Below, in pieces: positions 36,547 through 49,249 of a stretch of DNA of 64,000 bases; the first letter of the stretch is position 1, and each line of letters begins with the position of its first letter. Source of the stretch: Chamaecrista fasciculata (lineage: Eukaryota; Streptophyta; Magnoliopsida; Fabales; Fabaceae). Location of the stretch: NCBI GenBank assembly GCA_003254925.1, contig QANZ01015150.1, forward strand, positions 48,539-112,538, read 5' to 3'. Under the pieces are notes generated by a model. That model was not told the DNA's origin. It saw only the letters and a program-made list of their open reading frames with translations, and searched no databases. The translations under genes were made by a program, and so were the position numbers.

Positions 36547-37941
36547 TGACCGCACCCGTCGTTAGATGGTCAAAAATACCGGAAATAATGCACTATAATG
36601 GTGCAATCCGAGTCGATCTCTCGAGGAACTTTTGTGCAAAGTTTAGTTGCAAACGATACCAAGTTATCACTAATCGGGTGAAAGCAAAGGAAATTTGTTC
36701 TTTGAATGATTATCTATGACCTAAAACAATAATTAAATAAAGCAATAATATTTTTGGGTTTTTAATTAAAAAACTGAATTGAAAGGTAATAATAATAAAT
36801 TAACGATTAACTGAGTTGAGAGAGTACCCGACAGAACAATTGGATTAAGCAATCATCACTAATAAAGATAAACGGAGTATCTCACACAAATCATCCTAAG
36901 GTAGTCACTAATAACTCAATGACCTAGGCTAACAATATTATCATGAAAATACCTCAAACAAGATAAATCATAACAAGTACTAAAAACCTTCATTAAATTG
37001 ATGATAAAGAAGATCAAGAAACACAATCTTTATAACAAATACCATTGTCAAAGCTATATACCTATAATTATAACCAAACTAGTAAAGACTCTAGGGTTAC
37101 AATCAAGATATAATTAAACAAGTAAAATCAAGTTCCTAACCAAGAATCAGAATTCACAAATAGTTTTCAGGTCCAACTAATCAAGAACAATAATGTAAAC
37201 CCCTAATTCTAGTGTGAGAAAAACTCCCTAATGGTGAAACCCTAGTTCATGCTTTGCTCCAATGCTTCTCCGAGTATGAGTGTTTAGCCGCTCATGGTTG
37301 ACAGATGAACAACTTCAGATTTGGCTGCCATGATCCCAAGAAAAGCTTCACAAGATGATGAAAATCGCTAACCGAGATGTGGAATATGTAAAACTCTCTC
37401 CCAGCAAGTGTGTAGCCTCCAACTAACCTAAAAACCTCTCATATCTCTTATTTTCGGCTTATCCCCAAGAAATTTAGGTCAGAATCATCAAAATTAGGCT
37501 TGGGCCTGATTAATTATAATTATCACGAACCCGCCGCGGCTGTGCACGGCAGCGGTTTCCGCGGCAAGATTTCCAGAGAGACCTGCCGCGGCCTTGCCCG
37601 CGGCGGTTTCCACGGCGGTTTTTCCTACAACTTTGATTCTTCTTGGTTTGGTCTCTAACTCGTCTCCAAGCATCCCAAGCCTTTCTTGAAGTATTTCAAC
37701 ACTTTGGACTTCATTAAAACCTATCAAGAACATTGAGAAACTAAGTGAATTCTCAGGATAAAGATGATTAATCAAATAATAAAGATTAAAATCACATAAT
37801 TACTCACAAAATAGTCCAAATAATGCTCAAACCTCAAGGCATCATATTTCATCATAAAGGGATATAAAGACATGTAAATGAATCCCAAATGAATATAAAA
37901 TGTCCTAAAATATCACTAAAATATATGATGAAATATGGTCA
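36547..37941 (-). mobile_element. LTR-like repeat (TGACC...GGTCA)
   Basis: On the minus strand it starts TGACCATATTTCATC and ends GACGGGTGCGGTCA, giving matching TGACC/GGTCA ends. It has no coding region. It includes a short GC-rich patch of GCCGCGG units (37530-37620) and text such as GGATTGCACCATTATAGTGC near the 3' end. Length, ends and lack of genes fit a solo LTR of a non-copia element, but no exact target duplication was found. Confidence 0.5.
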
Positions 37942-39375
37942 GATCAATGGAGCAAAGTCGCCACTAAAAATATTCTATCATTATTAGAATGCCACTAAGT
38001 TGAAAGTGAAAGCTTTATTGTTATATATATTATTGTCCATGAAAGTATTATTGGCGACTCAAGCGCCACCCAAAATATATGATAATTGATTTATTTTTTC
38101 ATTTGTGTCCACTAAGAACTCTCAGTTTTAACTAAAATTGCCCCTAAGTGGTTTTATTTTTGAAAAGAAAAATATTTATTCACTCAAAACAGAGTCTAAA
38201 CATTGTCAACATTGACTATAATCTTGTCGGTGAAAACCTTTTGTAGCAACAATTGGAAAGTTGTCAGTAAAACATTGTCAATGATTAAGTATATGTTGCC
38301 ATAACTTTTGGTTGCAACTCAAGAAAAAACTGTCGGACCGATAAATAATTCGTTGACAATTTTTACCTTTAGGTGGGTGGTAACATTTTCAAAGTTGTTA
38401 CCAAAAGTGTAATATATATATATATATATATATATTTAGTTTAATACTTTAAATGAAGATTCAAAGTCTTCACAATACTTCTAGTAACAACTTTTTCCCC
38501 CCACTAAAAGTCTATTTTGTTGTGGCGACTCTGAATTAGTCACTTGTTTCGTTTCTTACACCCTTCTCACTTTGATTATCCACTTCTAAATCCACTCATA
38601 TTTGCGCAGCTGACTCTATAGTTTATATATATTTAGAGTACAAGAACGTTCCCTCAAAATTAGTTAGAGATTAATTACATTAATTGAAATTACTAAACTA
38701 AAATTTATCTTCAGTAATAATATATTTATTTGAGCTTCATCTTAGCATTTTTAATCTAGCTACCATCATGACTTATACAGTCATACTCAGCTTTTGTAAA
38801 CATTTTTTTTTATCCTTCCATTCCTTAAATTATGGATGTATGGATGAGTGCTCTTTTAGTAGTTACACTATTTCGAAAATTCAAAGACTCATGAAATATA
38901 GGGATTTTCAATCATAGCAAGAACAAGAAGGAAACAATTCGAAAGGTTGATTCATTTGAAAATCGACCACCATTTATTGATATTTTTTAGCCCGCTTATT
39001 TGACGCTTCCTTTATTTTAATATAAACAGATGCTTTTAGAATTAGACTACTAGGTGTGTAAATTTGTAATTGTAATGTTATAGTTTCATAATAATAATTA
39101 ATTAAAATTCTACATTGATCTCTTAAGTGCCAAGCTCAACAAAGTAACTGGGGATTAACAGCGTTGATAATCTACAATGGTAAAATAAAATGAAATAAAT
39201 GAGAATTAATAAAGAATTATTTTGGAACCTTCCAAGTACGTAGTATATGATATTTTAAATGAAAATAAAATTAATGGATCAAATCATTAAGTAAACTTAA
39301 TTAAGGGATCAATAAATATTTCATTTCAGGTTGATCTTAACGTATCCTTTCAATTAATCTAAAAAGACATTATTT
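37942..39375. other. Intergenic, no gene recognised
   Basis: AT-rich. Short (AT)n at about 38410-38434. GTTGATCTTAAC occurs exactly at 39330-39341. No coding region was found. Confidence 0.5.
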
Positions 39376-39482
39376 TTAGGCAAAATACCCTTTCGTGCCC
39401 CTAACGTTTGCGGTGATTTTCAGTTATGTCCCTAAAGTTTCATTTGTGTTAGTTGTGCCCCCAATGTGAAACGTTAGTTTCA
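39376..39482. mobile_element. DNA-element end fragment
   Basis: CCCCTAACGTTTGCGGTGA followed by TTATGTCCCTAAAGTTTCA resembles one end of the long-TIR element at 61650-62512 in pattern. Its partner end is missing because a SINE-like piece follows. Confidence 0.4.
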
Positions 39483-39576
39483 ATGACCATCTGTAAACGC
39501 TCATAGAGCCTGAAGGCATGTCTTGACCTTGGTGAGCTCCTGAAGCCCAACTCACCTAAACTTTTTCTTTTTCTGT
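39483..39576 (+). mobile_element. SINE-like 3' fragment
   Basis: CGCTCATAGAGCCTGAAGGC and the terminal CCAACTCACCTAAAC match the minus strand of the repeat at 21258-21430. Only the 3' part is present, followed by a T-rich tail. Confidence 0.5.
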
Positions 39577-40196
39577 AACAAAAAAAAACTAGGGGGACAA
39601 TCATCTCCAAAATGAGAAGAAAAGACAGTTGAAATTGGTATCAGATTGAAACAAATGTATTAACAAAAAGGGTAAATCTGGTGATTTGATTAAAAATTAC
39701 TCTTTGCAACCATGTCATCTAAGATCAATAGTTTTTATATTGTTTTCAAGTTGCAGCTCTTTTAGTTGTGATACAATATTAGAATGTTATCTTGAATATC
39801 GTCATATAATAAAATCACAACATACAAATTGTAACGTTAACATCCAACTTTGAGATTGAAGATGCTTTAAACAAAAATAGAGACAAAGGGCCTGTTTGAT
39901 TTCATTTTAAAAAACAGTTTTTAATTTTTAAAAACAAAAAAGCTTTTTTGATTTCATTGTTCTTGTGGATGAGTTTTAAAAATAAAAAAACAGAATGCTA
40001 TTTTAAAAAGCTTAAAATACAACAGAACAGTTAAAAATTGTTTCCATCTTGATTTTTTTTTTTTGTTTTTTAAAAACAGGCAGTGGCATAACAATAATTA
40101 TATATAACATTTTCTTCCTTCCAAATGCATAAACTATGTCCGCATCATTTTTTTAAAAAAAATGCTATCAAACACTATCTTTTGTTTTTTTTTTTT

Positions 40197-41011
40197 NNNN
40201 NNNNNNNNNNNNNNNNNNNNNNNNNNNNNNNNNNNNNNNNNNNNNNNNNNNNNNNNNNNNNNNNNNNNNNNNNNNNNNNNNNNNNNNNNNNNNNNNNNNN
40301 NNNNNNNNNNNNNNNNNNNNNNNNNNNNNNNNNNNNNNNNNNNNNNNNNNNNNNNNNNNNNNNNNNNNNNNNNNNNNNNNNNNNNNNNNNNNNNNNNNNN
40401 NNNNNNNNNNNNNNNNNNNNNNNNNNNNNNNNNNNNNNNNNNNNNNNNNNNNNNNNNNNNNNNNNNNNNNNNNNNNNNNNNNNNNNNNNNNNNNNNNNNN
40501 NNNNNNNNNNNNNNNNNNNNNNNNNNNNNNNNNNNNNNNNNNNNNNNNNNNNNNNNNNNNNNNNNNNNNNNNNNNNNNNNNNNNNNNNNNNNNNNNNNNN
40601 NNNNNNNNNNNNNNNNNNNNNNNNNNNNNNNNNNNNNNNNNNNNNNNNNNNNNNNNNNNNNNNNNNNNNNNNNNNNNNNNNNNNNNNNNNNNNNNNNNNN
40701 NNNNNNNNNNNNNNNNNNNNNNNNNNNNNNNNNNNNNNNNNNNNNNNNNNNNNNNNNNNNNNNNNNNNNNNNNNNNNNNNNNNNNNNNNNNNNNNNNNNN
40801 NNNNNNNNNNNNNNNNNNNNNNNNNNNNNNNNNNNNNNNNNNNNNNNNNNNNNNNNNNNNNNNNNNNNNNNNNNNNNNNNNNNNNNNNNNNNNNNNNNNN
40901 NNNNNNNNNNNNNNNNNNNNNNNNNNNNNNNNNNNNNNNNNNNNNNNNNNNNNNNNNNNNNNNNNNNNNNNNNNNNNNNNNNNNNNNNNNNNNNNNNNNN
41001 NNNNNNNNNNN
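40197..41011. other. Assembly gap (815 N)
   Basis: A run of N bordered by T runs on both sides. Just before it, GGGCCTGTTTGATTTCATTT (39889) resembles a DNA-transposon end, so the gap may hide a repetitive element. Confidence 0.99.
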
Positions 41012-41266
41012 TTTTTTTTCTTTTTCTTTGCTTATTCGCGTTTCGGGAAGGTGTTCTGTTTCGAATCCAGAGAAGGCAAAACGAACTTGTGCCTGGAAGG
41101 TGTTTGCTAAAATGTCCCAATGAGATTTTGTTGCTTCTCTTTTCTGTTTCTCTTTTATTCAACTTGTGCCGTTAAAGGGAACTCTACAATTTTGAGCCAT
41201 CTTCTCCTATTGTCTTAATCTATCTAGGAGAACTATATATATGTATGTCAAAAGTAAGAAGAAAAT

Positions 41267-41545
41267 GAAGTATTGTGAAAGGCTGAAAATTGAAGTATTG
41301 TAGTGATGTACAGGTGAGGGATTGTAGTGATGTACAGGTGAGGGATTGTGAAAGGCTGAAAATGTAGAGGTGAGGGATTGTAGTGATGTACAGGTGAGGG
41401 ATTGTGAAAGGATGAAAATGAAGAAAATGAAGTAATGGGAGAACAGATGGAATAAAATGTAGTCATGTACAGGTGAGGGATTGTGAAAGGCTGAAAATTG
41501 AAGTATTGTGCAGTATTGTGAAAGGCTGAAAATTGAAGTATTGTG
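41267..41545. repeat. Minisatellite array
   Basis: Two interleaved units recur: GATTGTAGTGATGTACAGGT (followed by GAGG) and TATTGTGAAAGGCTGAAAAT. Several copies of each are near-identical, with small deletions. The array gives a low-complexity chance frame on the minus strand. Confidence 0.8.
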
Positions 41546-44475
41546 CTCCTATTGTCTTGAGCAGTATTGTGCTACTTTATTTTCAGCCTGGAGTGTGAGA
41601 TTTTTTTACATAAACTCTTGCATTTAAATTGTAAAAATGGGTGCATGCTTGAGTTGGAGTTACCAGGTTCGAATCCCTTGGGCATGTTATCAGTTCTATT
41701 TTTTTCATTTTCAGTATATGAGTAATTTTTTTGGGTATCCCATTCAACAATAAAAATTACAGATTGTATCAACTTTAATAATATTTTTTTATAAGCATAT
41801 TTCAAAAACATTAATGAAATTATAAGAAAAAAACTATAATTTATACCCCAGAAAATATACATTTTGGTCACTCCTATATTATATACATGGGTAATATTTT
41901 TTGTAATATCAAAAATTTAAAATAAAATTAAAGGACAGTAAACAGGAAAAATATATAATCTAGTCCCTAAAAGTTTACAATTCAGTACTCAAAAATTACA
42001 TTTTGGTCCCACATTCACACCTCCATCCTCCTTTACCTTACCACCCCAAAAAACATCCTTTATTAACTTCCTCCTTTAGCACAAATTTCGAGGCAATCAT
42101 TACTCATACAATTTTATTACCACAAAAATAACACTCATTTATCCTCCTTTATTTTTACCATTTTTACCCCTATACAAATTTAAAATACCAATACTATTAT
42201 TTCAACCCACCACAATCATTACATACCCTTTAAAATAATTTCACATCATAATTCCTCCTTTATCTCTCATTTACCCAAACACAATTTACTAAAAACCTCA
42301 TTTATAACACAAATCCTTTACCTCTCCTTTATTACCTCCCTTATTCCTTTATCCTCCTTTATTACCCCTCCTTTACTAACCTAATATCCAAACGGGCCCT
42401 AAGTTTAAGAAAAACTAAAAAATAATTTTCAAAGATAGGAATCAAACTGAGCCAAAAACCCATATGTTAAATGGTGGGATAAGATCACACATCATATTAA
42501 ACACATCAATCACTTGACCAATTTTCATCAATTTTGGATTGAATAGATTCAGTTGACTTTGAATTATTTTAGATAAGAACAACCCTATTTTAGACTTTGA
42601 TTATGCCATTATGGTGAAGGATTTTCCAATATTTCATTACAAAATAAAAAAAATCCCCATATTAACATATATTTAGAAAACATTAAATTAATTTTATTTA
42701 AGTTTCAAGATCTAGCATAAGTATCCTTCAACTATCAAGTTTATTATTGATCAATTGGTTGAGGTTGATCTGGATTTAATTATATATTTTGATTATTAAC
42801 TAATTTATTGATTCAGTATAAATTTAAGAATTAAAAAATAGATTCTCACCAAACAATTTTAATTTTAAAGTTGATGTTAACTTTTCTTCTTTTATTAATC
42901 TCTAAGATCAAACTTTTACAGTTATTGAATGTCAATCATTGACCTTTAAGTATATATGTTTTCTAATTTGTTAGAGATCAATTGGACAGGGTATACTTTG
43001 GGTTTTAAATATTTAACTTCTTCTTATTTGATTTCCATGAATTATTCTACCTAATTGAGGCTTTTTCAACCTGCTTTTTTAAGAAGAAAAAAAAACTCAA
43101 AATATCGCTCAAGTTTCAAAACCTAACACATACATCATGTGATATCCTTGTCAGTCTCTGGTATGAGAAATTTCTTTCTCAAATAATTAGGGTATTGAAA
43201 TGAACTATATAAACTATTTATTGGATAATTTATTTCTTCAATTCACCTTTCGATCAGTTCAAATGATTTATTAGCGATGAGCTCGGTTTTTATTTATTTT
43301 TCCAGTTATATAAATGTAAAATCTAGTGGAGCACTTTTGAACTTTGTAAAATATATGAAATAAGAATACTTACAAATACTAATTATTTATAGGCCAAAGT
43401 GCGAATTTAGTATTGTAACTTTGTTTCAGATTCTAAATTAGTTCTATATCTTTTTTTTGTCTTTAATTTGGTCAATGGTCATGTATCTTTGCTCCAGGTC
43501 CCAAATCAGTTCTATATTTTTTTTTTCTCGAATTTGGTCCCATATGTTTTGAAAACCTCCTACTGTTAGTCTTCCATCCATTTTAGATGATAGTATAGTT
43601 CTAAAAACTTGAAGTCTCTTTCACTTTAGTCACTGACTATCAAAATGAAAGTGAAAGAGTATTCCTGAAGATTCTCAAACCTTACATCTTGGTCCCTAAT
43701 CCATGAATTCTTTATAAAATAGAATAGAAATGCAAAAATAACACAAATTAAAGCAAATGACAGAAGGACCAAAACTAAAAATGCAAAAAATTTAAAACCC
43801 ACCGGAAAATGCCCCAAACTTGCCGGAAAACGTACGGAAATCGCCGAGAAACTCAAGAATTCATTCAAAAACCTCAATCCTCACTGAAATCTCACTCAAA
43901 TAATCGTCTTTAAATACTTTAAGATAGAATTTTCGAAAATACAAACTTTTATTTTAAAAAGAAACTTATGCTTATCCCACCTTGAAAGAGAAATAAGAGA
44001 AAACAAAAGAGTATATAATGTAAAAACTTGTTGGTCATGGATTCTCTGGTGTACAATTTTGGTTCTGTTTTATGTTGTCTGTGTAAATCTCGGATTTAAA
44101 AAATTTATGTTACACAATATGAGCCTAAGGATGAAAAATTAACCATATAGTAGATATGATGGAGAGCACCAAAATTGTACACAGGATCTTAGCTTTATAT
44201 AAAACTACAAAATGTAATAGTTCACTTTCTATAAACATAATATTTGTTCATTATATATGTTACCAGAAAAATTACTTTAACTTTACATGAATTGCATCAT
44301 TTTACCAAATATAATCAAAACACGAAAACAAAATCTAGCTAATAAAATAATCAAGTCACAAACTATTAAATTCGTTATTTTGCATGAATAGTTTATTCAA
44401 TCATTAGTACTGTTGAGTGTTGACTTAAAAAAAATGGTATTTTCTTCCACCATTATTGAAGACGAGTTAATTGTA
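41546..44475. other. Intergenic, upstream of PKS copy 4
   Basis: AT-rich. A stretch rich in CCTCCTTTA and ending CCAAACGGGCCC, followed by TAA (to 42399), looks like the right end of a Harbinger-like element; its left end was not found. GTTGATGTTAAC lies at 42870-42881. Bases 43385-43620 carry phrases such as GGTCCCATATG typical of transposon debris. No gene was found. Confidence 0.45.
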
Positions 44476-44479
44476 AGAC

Positions 44480-44688
44480 GGATCTTAACTTATTTTTCAA
44501 TGATAGAATATTTTTGGGTAACAGTTATACATATATACAGTTGATTCAGGCATGTGATTGGGGATAGTCTTCTGCATTCGTGTTTACTGAGGCACCTATT
44601 AGATCAATTTCGAGTGACGTCATTTTCATCATGTGTCTCAATTTAATTAAATATCTAAGAAAAGTTATGTCCAAGTTCCCCTATAAGT
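44480..44688 (+). promoter_or_regulatory. Promoter of PKS copy 4
   Basis: GGATCTTAACTTA (44480-44492) followed by TTTTTCAATGATAG, shared with copy 5 and with the relic at 57.0 kb. Then a perfect TGACGTCA (44615-44622), a bZIP-type site, TTTAATTAAATATCTAAG (also in copy 1), and CCAAGTTCCCC before the TATA box TATAAGT (44682-44688). Confidence 0.7.
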
Positions 44689-44814
44689 ACCACTGGCTTC
44701 GTCGGTGGTCGAAATAAGCAAACCAGTAGCATACTTGCATTGTCTCTTCCTTTCCCAAAGCCATTTTTCTCTCTCTGTTCTGTAATTTGTTATCAAATAA
44801 TTTGCAGATTGCAA

Positions 44815-46116
44815 ATGGCAGAGGGAAGGAAGGGATTCGCCACAGTTCTTGCCATTGGCAGAGCTAATCCTGCAAATTACATAATGCAGGATGACTATCC
44901 TGACTTCTACTTTCGTTCCACCAACAGCGAACACTTGGTTACCTTAAAACAGAAGTTCAAGCGCATGTGTATGTATTTATATAATATCACTCTGTTTTTC
45001 TTTCGTTCTTTTCCTCCCACATTTTTTATATGCCTTTTCTTATGTCATTATATTTCTGTGCATTCAACTAAATGTGGCTATAATATATATATATGTACAG
45101 GTGATAATTCCATGATCAAGAAACGCCACTATTTGATTGACGACGAGATTCTGAAAAAACACCCAAACGTATGTACCTTGGGAGCTAACTCATTAGACAC
45201 ACGTAGAGAGATTGTGACTGAGGCTGTTCCCAAGCTTGGCAAAGAAGCTGCCTTGAAAGCTCTGAAAGAATGGGGACAACCTCTTTCAAAACTGACTCAT
45301 CTCATATTTTGCACTTCTTCATGCATTAACAGCATTCCTGGTCCTGATTTTCACTTAGCCAAGATGATTGGGCTTCCTTCCCATGTCAACAGACTCAACA
45401 TCTATGATCATGGCTGCCACGCTGGAGGCTCTGTCCTCCGTGTCGCCAAGGCATTGGCTGAGAGCATCCCTGGCTCACGTGTGCTGGCAGTGTGTGCAGA
45501 GACCATGGCCACGTCATTCCAGGCACCAAATCCAGATCACATGGACATAGTTGTGGGACATTGCCTATTTGGAGATGGTGCTGCTGCTATGGTTATAGGT
45601 TGTGATCCAATTCCATCAGTAGAGCGTCCTCTGTTTGAGGTAGTGTTGGCTCAACAGACAACAGTGGGTGGATCTGAGACTGCAATTCATGGACATGCAA
45701 CAGAGAAAGGACAGATATATTATTTGGGGAAAGAGATTCCATTTTGTGTATCAAGCAGTGTGAAGAAGTGCATGGTGGATGCATTCAGCTCACTTGGGAT
45801 GGAGATGACTGATGGAGATTGGAATTCGTTGTTCTATGTGGTGCATCCAGGTGGGAAAGCAGTGCTGAATGGGCTAGAAGAGGAGTTGAAGCTAAAAGAA
45901 GAGAAGTTAGTAGCAAGCAGGAACATATTGAGGGATTATGGGAACATGTGGAGTCCATGTGTGTTCTTTGTGTTGGATGAGATGAGGAAGAAGTCATCAA
46001 ATGAAGGAAAGAGTACAACAGGAGAAGGATGTGATTGGGGTGCTCTCTTAACATTTGGACCTGGACTCACTGTGGAGACAGTGGTTCTGCATTCGGTGTC
46101 ACTCAAAGACTTCTAA
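44815..46116 (+). CDS. Type III polyketide synthase, copy 4
   Basis: Exons 44815-44968 and 45101-46116 are joined across a 132-bp GT-AG intron splitting the Cys52 codon, giving 389 residues. The protein equals copy 1 except for a final Phe389. Catalytic residues are intact. The intron is a multiple of three with no in-frame stop, as in copy 1. The DNA is a mosaic: the promoter, 5' UTR, intron and first exon resemble copy 1, while from about 45824 to the stop the silent sites match copy 5 (for example GCAGTGCTGAATGGGCTAGA). The frame is open upstream of the ATG but has no earlier in-frame ATG after the TATA box. A TAATAAAG overlaps the stop and is too close to be the main polyadenylation signal. 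Confidence 0.95.
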   Translation: MAEGRKGFATVLAIGRANPANYIMQDDYPDFYFRSTNSEHLVTLKQKFKRMCMYLYNITLFFFRSFPPTFFICLFLCHYISVHSTKCGYNIYICTGDNSMIKKRHYLIDDEILKKHPNVCTLGANSLDTRREIVTEAVPKLGKEAALKALKEWGQPLSKLTHLIFCTSSCINSIPGPDFHLAKMIGLPSHVNRLNIYDHGCHAGGSVLRVAKALAESIPGSRVLAVCAETMATSFQAPNPDHMDIVVGHCLFGDGAAAMVIGCDPIPSVERPLFEVVLAQQTTVGGSETAIHGHATEKGQIYYLGKEIPFCVSSSVKKCMVDAFSSLGMEMTDGDWNSLFYVVHPGGKAVLNGLEEELKLKEEKLVASRNILRDYGNMWSPCVFFVLDEMRKKSSNEGKSTTGEGCDWGALLTFGPGLTVETVVLHSVSLKDF

Positions 46117-47342
46117 TAAAGAAGGGGTTCTCTTCAGAAACCGGTCCATGTACTTTAATTTGTTGCTTTTGTTGTTTGATTTGAACTGAAATGATGCGAA
46201 ATGTATGTGAGTGTGTCTTAAATGATAAAAATGTGTCTTATGAATGTTAGAATTTATTATGCAAGCCAGGCAATTCTCGATCTGTTTCGTGTTTTAAAGA
46301 TGAAACATAAAGTTCTTTGAAGTGGAAAGGTAATGCGGTCACTCTTTTTCTCTTCAATCTCATTCCTGTGAATTGGTTTTACAATCCTCTTTCTTTTAAT
46401 AGTTCTTAATTTTAACAAATATGTTTTCTTGGCAATAGTTAACGTATACTGTGAAGAAGATCAGATTCATGTTATTATTTATATCTAAAAAGTAAAACAA
46501 TAATTCTCTATATACAAATGAAAAGCTGTTGTTATCAGAGTATCAGACTTTAAAACTGTTTCATGCCATTTTGGTTATGGGTTCGAGAGGGCGAGCCTAT
46601 TGTGACAAGTGGGTCTCGCTATAGTTACTTGCGTTGTGCTCTAAAAGGACCTGCCATTATTATTTAAGATGAATATATTATAAACTAGTCATTCAAAATA
46701 GAGAACTTTTCTGCAAACATAATTAGCCTCAAGCAGTACTTTTTCTCATTCCTCTAATCTTGTCATTTTCACCATTTCAATGCCAAGATTTTTAACAGAA
46801 TCAAGTCTCTTCTTTTTGTCAATTATAAATTAATTATTAAAATTCTCAACATTTCGGATCTTAATTTTTTTTTTCTGTTTTATTCTTCATAATTTTACAT
46901 TTGTTTTGATCTAGTCTCCAAAATGGGATTTTGCCTGATATTTGCGGGTATTTTTAATTTGAATAATTGAGATAAATCATTTCTCTTTCATATATGTCAT
47001 AATAAGTAGGTTTGACAAAAAAATCTTTGTTTTTAGTCAAAAGTTGAAAATAAATTTATGGTTCATTTTTCTTTAAATAGTGAAAATATTTCTCTTTCTC
47101 TTTGCCAATTCACTTATTATACATATAAGCGAGAAATGATTCCAATTCACTTATTATACATATAAGCGAGAAATGATTCAGCTCAACTGTCTAGATTAGA
47201 CATAAAGGTAAAAAAATGAACACATGCACAAGTCTGGCAAAAAAAAAATGAACACAAAAGTGCTAGCAAGGGAAATTAAATGGATTGACAAACTTGATAT
47301 TTGAAAACATTTGTAACATAAAATTTACATAAATAAATAAAC
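46117..47342. other. Intergenic, downstream of PKS copy 4
   Basis: AT-rich 3' flank with no recognisable gene. A 37-bp direct repeat with CACTTATTATACATATAAGC occurs twice in tandem at about 47104-47177. Confidence 0.55.
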
Positions 47343-47345
47343 TAA

Positions 47346-48988
47346 GGTTGTGTTTTGATTGAAACAATATTGAGATGAGATGATATTGGGAAGTGTGATA
47401 TGGTATTGGAAATTGTGAGGATGAGAAAATTTTGGATTGAGGGTTAGGGGTCAATCCAAATCCAAGTGGATGAGATTATGGGCCAAAATGAAAATAATAT
47501 TGGAATTATTTTTTGACATACAATTTGGTCCATAAATTCGAACTGTTCCAATTAATCAATCTCTAACATGTGTAAATGATAACTCGGGCCTTGTAGAAAA
47601 CCTCAATCATTAATAATGGGGTCTATTTATGAAATTCAACGACAAGAAAATAACAAATAATAGTTTGAGGACTAAATAACAAATTACAAAACAACACTAA
47701 ATTGTAATAAAATGTGTGGTGAAAGGTTCATTTTGGTCCTAAATGTATGGCCTAATATTCATTTTGGTCCATTATTTTTTTAAATGCTCAAATTGGTCCT
47801 AAATGTTAGCAAAATGATTAATGGTGGACCAAAATGAACATTAGGGAAAACATTTAGGACCAAATTAACCCTTTAACCCAACAAGATAGAGAAAGTATTC
47901 TTAGGGAACAATACGTAGCTCTAAACAAGCCATATTAACTAGTTGGGACCAAAATGAAACATTTTGCAAATATTTAGGAGCAATTTGAATATTTTGAAAT
48001 ATAATGGACCAAAATGAATATTAAGGCATACATTTAGGACTAAATTGACCCTTTAACCCTATATTTTTCCATCCTGTACATACACATGGGTCATTTTGTA
48101 TTTTCTCCATTCAATACATTACCGTTATTAGATTTAGGAGTCCTTTAATTTGACAAAAAAATATGGATAGAACCACTGTCCACATATATAGAACATATCC
48201 AAACTCAAAATAACCGAAAACTGAAGAAAATACAATATATGAAATTGTCTTATTTTATGCCCATTTCAGTAATTTTCTATCATTCCTCAATAAAAAACTG
48301 TATTGCTCAAGCAATAGAGTTTTACAATTTATCTCTCTCTCCATCAATCACTCTTACATCAAAGTTTTATATTCAATTTTTGATTTGATAAAGAGAGAGA
48401 TAGACTATAAAAAGTTCATTGCTTAAGCAATGGATCTTTTTATAGCATTACTCTTTCTATAATAATATAAGAGACAAGTATGATTGAAGAATGAGGAATA
48501 TTGCAACTAAAAAAATAATAATATTGTAAATTTTTTGTTTAATTAAATTAATATAAATTATATATATATATATATATATAAGAGTGTGTGTGGGGTGTGT
48601 GAAAGAGAGAGAGAGGTGTATGTGTGTGTGAGGGAGAGAGAAAGAGAAAAAAATGTGTGAGTGGAAAAGATAAAAAAATGATGAGAAATGATAGATGGAG
48701 AGAGAAAATTATAAGTGTAATAAATGAGGGTATGTAAAATTACTATTTTGTCTAGTTCTTTTTTTTTTTATTTGTATTAAAGTATAAGTAATTATAGGTG
48801 TGTAAGTAGGGATAGATTAGTAATTGTAAGAGAAAATGAGATGATGTTGTGAATGAGATGATGATGTGGATGAGATGAGATGAGATGGACGTTCCAAAAA
48901 CACCCAACCATTACTGTTCATCCAATCCTAAGATGAGATTAAGATTGAATGAGATGTGATTGGATGGAAAGTGCCCCCAAACAGGCCC
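47346..48988. mobile_element. Harbinger-like non-autonomous element B
   Basis: A second copy of the element at 16991-18761, in the same orientation. The ends are GGTTGTGTTTTGATTG (left, degenerate) and CCCCCAAACAGGCCC (right), with a TAA duplication on both sides (47343-47345 and 48989-48991). From GATATTGGGAAGTGTGATAT onward it follows element A closely. It carries an extra piece of about 180 bp (about 47880-48058, with another inverted GGACCAAAATGAA pair) that A lacks and has lost part of A's left end. Confidence 0.8.
48301..48433. repeat. Long hairpin inside element B
   Basis: Counterpart of the hairpin in element A. The arms 48301-48340 and 48391-48433 carry ATTGCTCAAGCAAT and ATTGCTTAAGCAAT. 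Pairing is retained despite base changes between the two elements. Confidence 0.6.
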
Positions 48989-49249
48989 TAATTTGGTAGA
49001 TTTCAAAAGTATTGAATGAAAATTTAAATTCAAATAACATTTCGGGATCAAAACATCAAATAAAGTCTCAATATGCTATTTTATTGAATAGTCTTTTTTT
49101 TTTATTTTGGGTTTGATCTTAACTTCTTTTTTCAAATTAAGATCTTATTGTTAATACGATTAGTTGCATCAATTGAAGCTTTCGCACTTCGAAATTATTT
49201 TTTCGTACATGACTTTTGAAGATTGCGTTACAAAATTTGAAATGTCTTT

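Noticed and set aside
40125..41175. Long frames of more than 300 residues
   Set aside because: Almost entirely N from the assembly gap.
44740..44814. A 25-residue N-terminal extension of PKS copy 4 (and the same in copy 1, 12107-12181)
   Set aside because: The frame is open but would start at TTG, not ATG, and the stretch lies in the 5' UTR. The ATG in CAAATGGC gives the normal family length.
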